Notes under the pieces: generated by a model | What the model was told of the DNA's origin: nothing | The model's database searches: none | Seen by the model: the letters and a program-made list of their open reading frames with translations, nothing else | NCBI GenBank assembly: GCA_016196785.1 | Contig: JACPXA010000253.1 | Span: 1 to 6,090, forward strand | Direction: 5' to 3' | DNA from: Elusimicrobiota bacterium | GTDB lineage: Bacteria > Elusimicrobiota > Elusimicrobia > 2-01-FULL-59-12 > JACPXA01 | DNA length: 6,090 nt | Shown here: positions 1 to 4,819 of the stretch, piece after piece | Position numbering within the stretch: the first letter of the stretch is position 1 | Layout: each line of letters starts with the position of its first letter | Position numbers and translations under genes: made by a program

Positions 1-334
1 TCCGCACCCGTTGGATGAGGGGGCCTTTGACCGTCAGCGCTTTCTTCTGCCAGTCAAGTTCAGTGTTGAGCAAGTCTATAACCAGTCGGCGCGGTTCGGA
101 GAGCCAGAACGTCTGGTATTTCACCGGGGCGGAGGCTCGAATGGTGACGGTGTCCTCCTGGACTTGCACGTCTCGAAGGGTCACACGGCTCCTGGGCGTG
201 GGCGGAGGGCTCAAGGATGTCGTGACCGTCCCCTTCGGCTCCTCGGCCGAAAGGCTCGGCGCCCAGGCGGTATTGGACAATTGGGCGCTGAGCATAGCCC
301 AGCTCACCAGTATGGCAAGGGGACGAGTCTTCAT
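1..334 (-). CDS. pilQ: PilQ, type IV pilus secretin, N-terminal 111 codons (3' end outside window)
   Basis: PilQ forms the outer-membrane secretin ring through which the pilus passes. Only the N-terminus is present, because the frame stays open to the left edge. The start is the ATG at 334, with GGAGGT five bases upstream; a GTG at 341 opens a different, shadow frame. Residues 1-25 or 1-30 look like a Sec signal peptide (basic MKTR, hydrophobic LAILVSWAML, possible cleavage after AWA or LSA). A Pro/Ser/Thr-rich linker follows (about 31-48). Residues about 50-111 match an AMIN domain, the peptidoglycan-binding module typical of the PilQ N-terminus, with the PRRLVIDLLNTEL core. The gene starts 16 bases after pilP, last in pilMNOPQ, which is its usual place. 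The secretin core domains are not visible, so the call rests on the AMIN domain, the signal peptide and the operon position. Confidence 0.9.
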   Translation of the reverse strand, partial: MKTRPLAILVSWAMLSAQLSNTAWAPSLSAEEPKGTVTTSLSPPPTPRSRVTLRDVQVQEDTVTIRASAPVKYQTFWLSEPRRLVIDLLNTELDWQKKALTVKGPLIQRVR

Positions 335-350
335 GGAACACCTCCCTTTT

Positions 351-869
351 TCATTGACGGAACGCCAGCTCTTTAACGGTACGATCGGGACCGGTCAGCA
401 CCACGCTTCGCTCCTTCACTGTCCCGGAGATCCCATGGATCAGGCGATTTCGATTATCATAGAGTTTGCCGTCTTTCAGTACGAAGACCCCGCCCCCTCC
501 AACGAGCAGCGCGACTCGTTTGTGTTTGTCGCCAACGATTCCCTTTAACGTGAGGGCTCCGAGTTGCGGAACAACCAACTCCCCTCGGCCTGAGCCGGCC
601 ACTCGCCCGGTCAGGGGGATGAATGGATCGCGGCGGGAGTCTCCATGGTAGTCGTAACGGACCTCCGTAGGTTTGGGGATGGAGATCAGCGGCGGGGGAG
701 TCGCACGGCGGACCGTCCGAGTGTTTGAGGGCTCCGCTGGTTTTGGCTGCGAGCAGCCTCCTCCCAGGAGAAGGAGACACAGACCATAGACCAGCCCCCC
801 GCCTGCCCTGAGCGAAGTCGAAGGGCGGAGTCGAGGGATCGAAGGGCTCACGGACAGCGAACGTTTCAT
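351..869 (-). CDS. pilP: PilP, type IV pilus assembly lipoprotein
   Basis: PilP is the periplasmic link between the PilN/PilO inner-membrane pair and the PilQ secretin. The 172-residue product from ATG 869 has the usual PilP length. The start is supported by AAGGGA seven bases upstream and by lying four bases after the pilO stop; in-frame codons up to 899 overlap pilO and have no ribosome site. Residues 26-38 are hydrophobic and lead to Cys39 in LLGGGC, a slightly degenerate lipobox (Gly at -3), so lipidation is likely but not certain. A Pro-rich flexible segment spans about 41-68. The PilP core then shows YDYHGDSRRDPF (72-83) and LGALTLKGIVG (103-113), followed by a beta-rich C-terminal domain. 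The n-region of the signal peptide is unusually long because residues about 12-23 are encoded by a dispersed repeat (listed separately). Confidence 0.93.
   Translation of the reverse strand: MKRSLSVSPSIPRLRPSTSLRAGGGLVYGLCLLLLGGGCSQPKPAEPSNTRTVRRATPPPLISIPKPTEVRYDYHGDSRRDPFIPLTGRVAGSGRGELVVPQLGALTLKGIVGDKHKRVALLVGGGGVFVLKDGKLYDNRNRLIHGISGTVKERSVVLTGPDRTVKELAFRQ
801..837. repeat. Dispersed GCCTGCCCTGAGCGAAGTCG-type repeat inside pilP
   Basis: On the plus strand, positions 801-825 carry a motif beginning GCCTGCCCTGAGCGAAG and ending GTCGAAGGG. A partial second copy of its tail (GCGGAGTCGAGGG) follows at about 825-837. I recognise this as a short repeat scattered through many environmental bacterial genomes, where it is often translated as PSTSLR-like peptides; that is memory, not a search. 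Here it is read in frame and gives PRLRPSTSLRAG in the PilP signal-peptide n-region. The family identity needs a genome-wide count. Confidence 0.6.
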
Positions 870-873
870 GCGC

Positions 874-1422
874 TTATCCCTTAAAGGTGTACGCCACAAG
901 GGTCACCGTCACATTCACAGTGGTAGTGGGGTCATCTTTCGAGCTCGCGGCGTTCAAGACCAGGTTTCGCGCGCCGATGAGTCGTTCCCCTTGACCCAAG
1001 GCGGCGAGGAAGCGGGCCAAGGCATGGTAGGTCGTTGTGAGCGTGACATTAAATGGGACCTCATTGAAATACTGTTGGGACACCACGGCTTGAGGAGACA
1101 GGGTGGACATGGTAATCCTGTGCTTTTGGGCATCCTTGGTGAGGATCCGCAACAGTTTCGGAACCTCTTTGACGGCGGGAAGCCGGTGTTCCAACTCTCG
1201 GACCTCTTGCTCGAGCGCCGCCTTTTCTGCCTGTAAGACATCCAGGCGTTCCGCTCGAGCCTTGGCGACAGCGATCTTACTCTCGAGATCCGCCAGTTGG
1301 GCCCGATGGCTGTTGAGTTCCTGAGATAACTGGCTCGCTGGGTATTTCCAGAACCAGAATCCGCCACCCAGGCCCAACACGGCCATGAGGGCAATCGCTT
1401 GTTGTCCCTTGCTGAGGGTCAT
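874..1422 (-). CDS. pilO: PilO, type IV pilus inner-membrane alignment protein
   Basis: PilO pairs with PilN in the inner membrane and periplasm and carries PilP. The 182-residue product from ATG 1422 shows the family layout: a short cytoplasmic start, one membrane segment (about 9-26), a heptad-like coiled coil (about 32-80, rich in Glu, Leu and Ala), then the junction motif LPAVKEVPKLLRILTKDA (81-98) and a ferredoxin-like beta/alpha domain to the C-terminus. The start overlaps the pilN stop as ATGA, which suggests translational coupling, and a weak GGAG lies upstream within pilN. Longer in-frame starts, up to 1464, would extend into pilN and add a charged leader that is not typical. Product assignment rests on this layout together with position between pilN and pilP. 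Confidence 0.93.
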   Translation of the reverse strand: MTLSKGQQAIALMAVLGLGGGFWFWKYPASQLSQELNSHRAQLADLESKIAVAKARAERLDVLQAEKAALEQEVRELEHRLPAVKEVPKLLRILTKDAQKHRITMSTLSPQAVVSQQYFNEVPFNVTLTTTYHALARFLAALGQGERLIGARNLVLNAASSKDDPTTTVNVTVTLVAYTFKG

Positions 1423-1976
1423 GGGGTGGCGCTCCGATACGTCCCGGTGACGCGGAATTGCCACACCTTGCTTTGCTCTTGGGTCGAAGCGGTCATGTTG
1501 CCTAACTCTACATTGGAGAATTGTCGGGATCCTTCCAGGTTCGTCAAAAAGTCGGCGATGACGAAATGATCAGGGGCAAACCCATCCAGGGTAAATTTGA
1601 GCCCGTCAGTCTCCGGCGTGGTATTGAGGCTGGTCAGCCAGAGCGTTCTGGGAACCAGGACGATGAACCGTTCCATAAAGACGGGATAGAGGAGTTTTGC
1701 GCGGTCCAGTTGGCGGATCACATTGCGTTTCATTTCCAGGCGGCCCTTCTCTCGCTCAAGCTGTTCCACCGTGCGGACAATGTCCTCGTATTTCTCCAGT
1801 TCTCGTTGGGCGATCAGAAGTTTGGCGTTCACCCCTCGGAGGGCCTGCCACTGGAAGAGGTACCAGCCGAGACTCCCCGCCACGAACACCCCGAGCACAG
1901 CGGCCACGGCCACGGAACGTCCCGGTTTCTCTGTCAGGGGAACCGACTCAACGGGCAACAGATTAATCTTAATCAT
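1419..1976 (-). CDS. pilN: PilN, type IV pilus inner-membrane alignment protein
   Basis: PilN anchors the cytoplasmic protein PilM to the membrane through its N-terminal tail and forms a periplasmic heterodimer with PilO. The 185-residue product begins MIKINLLP, the conserved PilM-binding motif, which fixes the start at ATG 1976. A membrane helix spans about 21-42, a coiled coil about 46-95, and a ferredoxin-like domain about 100-182 (with LYPVFMERF and LWLTSLNTTPETDGLKFTLDG regions). The start codon shares one base with the pilM stop (TGATG) and the end overlaps pilO by four bases, so translation of pilM, pilN and pilO is probably coupled. The upstream extension to 2042 is read-through of pilM sequence and lacks family character. 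Confidence 0.95.
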   Translation of the reverse strand: MIKINLLPVESVPLTEKPGRSVAVAAVLGVFVAGSLGWYLFQWQALRGVNAKLLIAQRELEKYEDIVRTVEQLEREKGRLEMKRNVIRQLDRAKLLYPVFMERFIVLVPRTLWLTSLNTTPETDGLKFTLDGFAPDHFVIADFLTNLEGSRQFSNVELGNMTASTQEQSKVWQFRVTGTYRSATP

Positions 1977-3133
1977 CAGAGTTTTGCATCGCCCTCGTGG
2001 CGTGAGGCCAATCCCACCGCCACCGTGAGTTGCGCGTGCCACTCCGGATGGGCTTCGAGCTCGGGGGGAATTCCTTCAATGCCTTGGAAGGGATCAAACA
2101 CCTCAACCGGAAGCTTCAGCTCTTGGGCGAAGTAACCATCGAGATTCCTCACATTAGCGCCCCCTCCGGTGAGGAACACTCGTTGGACGGAACGGTCTGA
2201 TCCCTGGGCCAAATAGAAATCAATGGAGCGCTGGACTTCGGCTAAGAGATCCTTGGCCACCCCCAACATCGCGGTGGAGGCCTGAAGGGCTTGCTTCTGG
2301 TCTTGGGCCACCGCGGCTTCCCGCTCCGCGGGGGAGAGGAGCAGCGCGATTGACCGCTTTAACTCTTCGGCGGTTTTGGGATCCACCTGACACTGGCGCT
2401 GGACCGCTTTCGTAAAGGTCGTTCCCGCGATGAACACATCACGCACCACCTTGCTGACGCCATGTTCCATAATACTCATGTTGGTCACTGAGGCGCCGAT
2501 ATTGACGAACACCAGGGTTTCTTGCGGTTTGGGGCTGGAGGTCAGTTGGCGGGTCAGTTCATAGGCATTTTCCAAGGCAAAGGCATCCACGTCAATAATG
2601 ATAGGCCGCAAACCGGCCTCTACCAAGATGTCAAGCCGCTGATCCACCACCTCCTTTTTGGCCGCCACTAAAATCGTGTCCAGCTTTTTTTGCCCCTCTT
2701 CGAGGACTTCGCCCAATGTATAGAACCCCAGGTTCACTTCGGCGATGTTGAACGGGATATACGGTTCAGCCTCATAGCGCAGGGATTTCGCCAGTTCTTG
2801 CGGAGAAAGTTTTGGCAGCCGGACGTACCGGACAATCACCGCGTTCCCCGAGACTGAAGACACCACGTTTTTCACTTGGATCTGGCGGTTCGCGAGGAAC
2901 TCGCGGAGCGCGGAGACCACTGCCAGTTTCCGTTCTGCGACTGGACCCTCCGTCCCCCCCTGGTACGGGAGAATCCCCCAGGTGACAAGCCGCCAGCGCT
3001 CATTGGCCTTTTTCAGTTGAAGGACCTTGATCGAAGCGGTCCCCAAGTCCACCGCCAGAGTGTCCGATGGCTTCCATCGCAGGAAGGAAAGGTCAGGGAG
3101 ACGAACCTGTAAGAATTTCAAGGGGATTTTCAT
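1976..3133 (-). CDS. pilM: PilM, actin-like ATPase of type IV pilus assembly
   Basis: PilM is a cytoplasmic FtsA/actin-fold nucleotide-binding protein that docks on the PilN tail. The 385-residue product shows the fold's signatures: phosphate-1 loop LAVDLGTASIKVLQL (26-40), phosphate-2-like LVFVNIGASVTNMSI (207-221), and the adenosine motif VFLTGGGANVRNLDGYF (319-335). The family segment LRYEAEPYIPF occurs at 118-128. I chose ATG 3133 because the promoter -10 box covers 3154-3159, so the in-frame TTG at 3154 would lie before the transcript. The ribosome site is poor: AAGG sits only two bases from the ATG, on a leader of roughly 14 bases. PilM is the first gene of the pilMNOPQ unit. It also carries a G7 run across codons 58-60 (Gln-Gly-Gly). 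Confidence 0.95.
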   Translation of the reverse strand: MKIPLKFLQVRLPDLSFLRWKPSDTLAVDLGTASIKVLQLKKANERWRLVTWGILPYQGGTEGPVAERKLAVVSALREFLANRQIQVKNVVSSVSGNAVIVRYVRLPKLSPQELAKSLRYEAEPYIPFNIAEVNLGFYTLGEVLEEGQKKLDTILVAAKKEVVDQRLDILVEAGLRPIIIDVDAFALENAYELTRQLTSSPKPQETLVFVNIGASVTNMSIMEHGVSKVVRDVFIAGTTFTKAVQRQCQVDPKTAEELKRSIALLLSPAEREAAVAQDQKQALQASTAMLGVAKDLLAEVQRSIDFYLAQGSDRSVQRVFLTGGGANVRNLDGYFAQELKLPVEVFDPFQGIEGIPPELEAHPEWHAQLTVAVGLASRHEGDAKL

Positions 3134-3153
3134 AACCTTGTTAACGCATCCCA

Positions 3154-3182
3154 AATGTAACAGAAACCCCCCCCTTTGTCAA
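3154..3182 (-). promoter_or_regulatory. Sigma70-type promoter of pilMNOPQ with poly-G spacer
   Basis: On the minus strand a perfect -35 TTGACA (3177-3182) and a -10 TACATT (3154-3159, four of six matches to TATAAT) are separated by exactly 17 bases. Start of transcription would fall near 3147, about 14 bases before the pilM ATG. Eight consecutive G's lie inside the spacer. No clear terminator follows pilD, so read-through from pilD is also possible. Confidence 0.7.
3167..3174 (-). repeat. G8 homopolymer between -35 and -10 of the pilM promoter
   Basis: Eight consecutive C's on the plus strand are eight G's on the transcribed-sense strand, wholly within the 17-base promoter spacer. Any change in tract length alters the spacer by the same amount. 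At G8 the spacer is at the optimum for sigma70. Confidence 0.85.
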
Positions 3183-3225
3183 GGGGAAATTAAGACAAGC
3201 CAATCAGCCTCATTTTTCAACAAAT

Positions 3226-4008
3226 TTAGAGTCCGATCGTTGCGGCCCATAGCCGCCACCAATCAGGGAACAGCCAGGAAAGGTAGGCTCCGAGACTTAA
3301 GAAAGGGCCAAAGGGGATCGCGGTTTTTCGGTGGATCTTGCCAAGCATTAGAAGCATCAGCCCAATCGCTGCCCCAAGCGATGAAGCAATCAGGACGGTC
3401 CCCACGACCCCCGACCATCCTAAGAGACTCCCCAACCCCGCCAAGAGCTTGATGTCTCCTCCACCGAGGGCGTCCGTCCTGAACACTATTCCCCCGAGCA
3501 TGGCGACGGCATACAGCCCCCCCCCTCCTGCGGCCATCCCCAAGAGGCTGGCCCCGAGGCGTTCTGTCCAGGTCTGGCCGAGGAGAGGGTTCACTCCGGC
3601 AGAGGCTACCCCGAATCCGATGAGGGTGAAGGAGATCGCGTCCGGAATGAGGCGAACGCGGAGGTCAATGAAGGAGGCCACCAGGAGGTTGGTCACGACG
3701 AAGATCCCGCCCAGCAAGAGCCACGGCTGGCTTGGATAGCCGCGTGCGGCCCCCACCGCCAAGAGAGCGCTCAGCGTTTCCACCACAGGGTACTGCCAAC
3801 TGATCCGATGGTGGCACACCCGACAACGACCACACAACACCAAGAAACTCAGGAGGGGAAGGTTGTCGTACCACTTGAGTGGCGTCCGACAGTGTGGGCA
3901 GTGGGAACGAGGGACAAGCAGGGATTGATTGAGCGGGAGCCGGTGAATGGCCACCGTGGCGAAACTTCCCAAGGCGAGTCCAAGGAGGATCGCTAGGAGC
4001 GTGAGCAT
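3226..4008 (-). CDS. pilD: PilD, prepilin peptidase / N-methyltransferase (A24 aspartic protease)
   Basis: PilD is an inner-membrane enzyme that cuts the prepilin leader after Gly and methylates the new N-terminal Phe. The 260-residue product is a complete family member: N-terminal membrane helix with GSFATVAIHRLP (14-25), zinc-type tetracysteine motif C37-x2-C40-x21-C62-x2-C65 followed by ISWQYPVVE, first catalytic Asp115 in IDLRVRLIPD, and second catalytic Asp185 in GGGDIK. The C-terminal IPFGPFLSLGAYLSW (231-245) is also typical. An extra Cys59 precedes the second Cys pair. The ATG at 4008 gives the correct family N-terminus, yet no good ribosome site is seen; upstream is only GGGGAT at a long distance. 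The start lies in the arm of a palindrome. A G9 run at codons 162-164 precedes the second catalytic Asp. It lies between pilA, whose terminator isolates it, and pilM. Confidence 0.96.
   Translation of the reverse strand: MLTLLAILLGLALGSFATVAIHRLPLNQSLLVPRSHCPHCRTPLKWYDNLPLLSFLVLCGRCRVCHHRISWQYPVVETLSALLAVGAARGYPSQPWLLLGGIFVVTNLLVASFIDLRVRLIPDAISFTLIGFGVASAGVNPLLGQTWTERLGASLLGMAAGGGGLYAVAMLGGIVFRTDALGGGDIKLLAGLGSLLGWSGVVGTVLIASSLGAAIGLMLLMLGKIHRKTAIPFGPFLSLGAYLSWLFPDWWRLWAATIGL
3517..3525 (-). repeat. G9 homopolymer inside pilD
   Basis: Nine consecutive C's on the plus strand form GGG GGG GGG in pilD codons 162-164, after GGA for Gly161. The tract lies 20 codons before catalytic Asp185. Loss of one G would bring TAG in frame about ten codons on (after TGC TCG GGG GAA). 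Gain of one G opens a long wrong frame without the GxGD motif. Confidence 0.9.
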
Positions 4009-4130
4009 TTAATCCGTCATCCCCGCGAAAGCGGGGATCCAGGAGATGGAATCTTGACTACGTTCTCTGGATTCCCGCTGACGGCCGCGGGAATGACAGC
4101 GAAGGCGACTAATTGCTCACGCTCCTAGCG
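3991..4130. repeat. 140-base imperfect palindrome overlapping the pilD start
   Basis: The outer arms are 3991-4014 and 4107-4130. They pair over 24 bases with 22 matches, including a perfect 17-base stretch (CGCTAGGAGCGTGAGCA against TGCTCACGCTCCTAGCG). The left arm contains the pilD ATG and its first six codons; the right arm is an inverted copy upstream of the gene. The REP-like pair lies between them, so most of the region can fold into one long stem with small bulges. On a transcript coming from pilA, the pilD start would be paired. Confidence 0.85.
4016..4097. repeat. REP-like inverted pair (GTCATCCCCGCGAAAGCGGG type)
   Basis: The left unit (4016-4042) contains a perfect hairpin CCCCGC-GAAA-GCGGGG (4021-4036) with a GAAA tetraloop. 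The right unit (4067-4097) contains ATTCCCGC and GCGGGAAT arms (4071-4078, 4087-4094). The two units face each other and also pair with one another (GCGGGGATCCAG against CTGGATTCCCGC, 11 of 12). This resembles widely scattered intergenic REP-like elements in many genomes; that recognition is from memory. Confidence 0.75.
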
Positions 4131-4167
4131 GGAGGGCGGAGGGCTTAAGGAACATCATCAACAAACA

Positions 4168-4199
4168 AACGAGGCGGGATCAGCCGCCCCCGCCTCGTT
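4168..4199 (-). terminator. Rho-independent terminator of pilA
   Basis: A perfect 11-base stem, AACGAGGCGGG with CCCGCCTCGTT (4189-4199 and 4168-4178), encloses a 10-base loop. On the minus strand it is followed by the T-rich TGTTTGTTG. It starts 23 bases after the pilA stop and so would separate pilA from pilD. Between it and the palindrome (4131-4167) I see nothing recognisable, and no convincing pilD promoter. Confidence 0.85.
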
Positions 4200-4222
4200 G
4201 CTGTCTGGACCGCGTTAACCGC

Positions 4223-4693
4223 TCAATACGTCGTCCACGAAGTACCTTTGGAGTCGTTGTGAGTACAGTTCACCCAGATTTGGCCGAAGAAGGCCGTGAG
4301 GGGGAGAGTCGAACTATCATTACCAATCGCCCACACGGCCGTGCTGGCGCCATCCGCGGTCGGACTCGATACTCCCGTGGACACGTCGTTTGGAGTATGT
4401 CCCGTTCCTGGGAGCTCAGCTCGAGGGATTTTGTTGATGTAGGTCGGGGTCAAGTTTAGGCTTAAGGGGTTAGTCCCACCTGTTGGAAACACCCCTTCGG
4501 TGGTCCCATAGTACACCGCTGCCGCTGACCGTATGGCACCGAGACTCCCTTTCGTGGCGCCCTCTTTGGATTTCGTGACGAGGTCCGCAAACTTCGGGAT
4601 GGCAATAGCGGCCAGAATCCCGATGATGGCGACGACGATCATCAACTCGATGAGCGTGAAGCCTCCTCTCCTGTTACATGTGTGGCGATTCAT
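4223..4693 (-). CDS. pilA: Type IV prepilin, PilA-like major pilin candidate
   Basis: This is the pilus subunit, or a close pseudopilin relative. ATG 4693 is chosen because AGGAGG lies eight bases upstream and it gives an 11-residue class III leader MNRHTCNRRGG; in-frame codons up to 4735 lie in the promoter. PilD would cut before Phe12, giving a 145-residue mature protein with Phe1 and Glu5 in FTLIELMIVVAIIGILAAIA. Alpha-1 continues through PKFADLVTKSKEGATKGSLG, then a Gly/Ser/Thr/Pro-rich globular domain ends in WVNCTHNDSKGTSWTTY. Only one Cys (143) is in the mature part, so the C-terminal disulfide loop of Neisseria/Pseudomonas pilins is absent. It has its own promoter and terminator, as expected for a highly expressed pilin. 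A GspG-like role is less likely, because the neighbours are all T4P genes. Confidence 0.92.
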   Translation of the reverse strand: MNRHTCNRRGGFTLIELMIVVAIIGILAAIAIPKFADLVTKSKEGATKGSLGAIRSAAAVYYGTTEGVFPTGGTNPLSLNLTPTYINKIPRAELPGTGHTPNDVSTGVSSPTADGASTAVWAIGNDSSTLPLTAFFGQIWVNCTHNDSKGTSWTTY

Positions 4694-4733
4694 GGATGAT
4701 GCCTCCTCTGTGTGACCTTTCGCGACTGGCCTC

Positions 4734-4763
4734 ACCGTAGCATTTCGCCAGCCTGAGTGTCAA
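4734..4763 (-). promoter_or_regulatory. Sigma70-type promoter of pilA
   Basis: On the minus strand TTGACA (4758-4763) is a perfect -35. It is followed after 18 bases by TACGGT (4734-4739), a weak -10 helped by an upstream TG giving the extended form TGCTACGGT. An AT-rich TTTAAATTTTC lies just upstream of the -35. Transcription would start near 4727, leaving a leader of about 34 bases with the AGGAGG site. Confidence 0.55.
4739..4754 (-). promoter_or_regulatory. Possible sigma54 (-24/-12) site overlapping the pilA promoter
   Basis: AGGCTG-GCGAA-ATGCT has the GG-N10-GC spacing required by sigma54 (GG at 4753-4752, GC at 4741-4740) but matches only part of TGGCAC-N5-TTGC. It would give a start near 4728, the same as the sigma70 site. 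pilA genes are often under sigma54 and PilR, which makes it plausible but unproven. No pilS or pilR is in the window. Confidence 0.25.
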
Positions 4764-4774
4764 GAAAATTTAAA

Positions 4775-4811
4775 CCCTCACCCTGACCCTCTCCCTCCAG
4801 AAGGAGAGGGT
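4775..4811. repeat. CCCTCACCCTGACCCTCTCC repeat with hairpin and G-quadruplex motif
   Basis: This fills most of the pilC-pilA gap. The plus strand begins CCCTCACCCTGACCCTCTCC and includes perfect 9-base arms ACCCTCTCC (4786-4794) and GGAGAGGGT (4803-4811). On the minus (coding) strand, 4775-4795 read GGG-AGA-GGG-TCA-GGG-TGA-GGG, a four-run G-quadruplex motif. The hairpin is eight bases after the pilC stop, but it lacks an immediate T-run (T-rich sequence comes about 14 bases later), so I do not call it a terminator. Confidence 0.7.
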
Positions 4812-4819
4812 AACGGTTG

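Noticed and set aside
60..341. 93-codon minus-strand frame starting at GTG 341
   Set aside because: Frame-shifted shadow of pilQ. The ATG at 334 with GGAGGT gives a signal peptide and AMIN domain; this frame gives neither.
15..548. 177-codon plus-strand open frame across pilQ and pilP
   Set aside because: It lies antisense to two well-supported genes, has no recognisable domain, and its composition is that of a complementary-strand shadow.
1521..2135. 204-codon plus-strand open frame antisense to pilN and pilM
   Set aside because: No ribosome site or family motif; pilM and pilN on the other strand have clear signatures and coupled starts.
3183..3225. Terminator directly after pilD
   Set aside because: The sequence is AT-rich but contains no stem of useful length; GGCTGATTGGCTT is a direct, not inverted, repetition.
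3991..4130. Insertion sequence or MITE with terminal inverted repeats
   Set aside because: The arms are inverted and flank a REP-like pair, but one arm is ordinary pilD coding sequence and no target-site duplication is visible (3981-3990 and 4131-4140 differ).
4223..4693. Conductive (aromatic-rich) pilin
   Set aside because: Phe1 and Phe24 of the mature protein and a Tyr pair at 50-51 are present, but the protein is full length with a globular domain, unlike the short Geobacter pilin, so there is no basis for claiming conductivity.
4786..4811. Rho-independent terminator of pilC
   Set aside because: The hairpin is good but the following bases are CAGGGTGAGGG, with T-rich sequence only later; it is better explained as part of a dispersed repeat.
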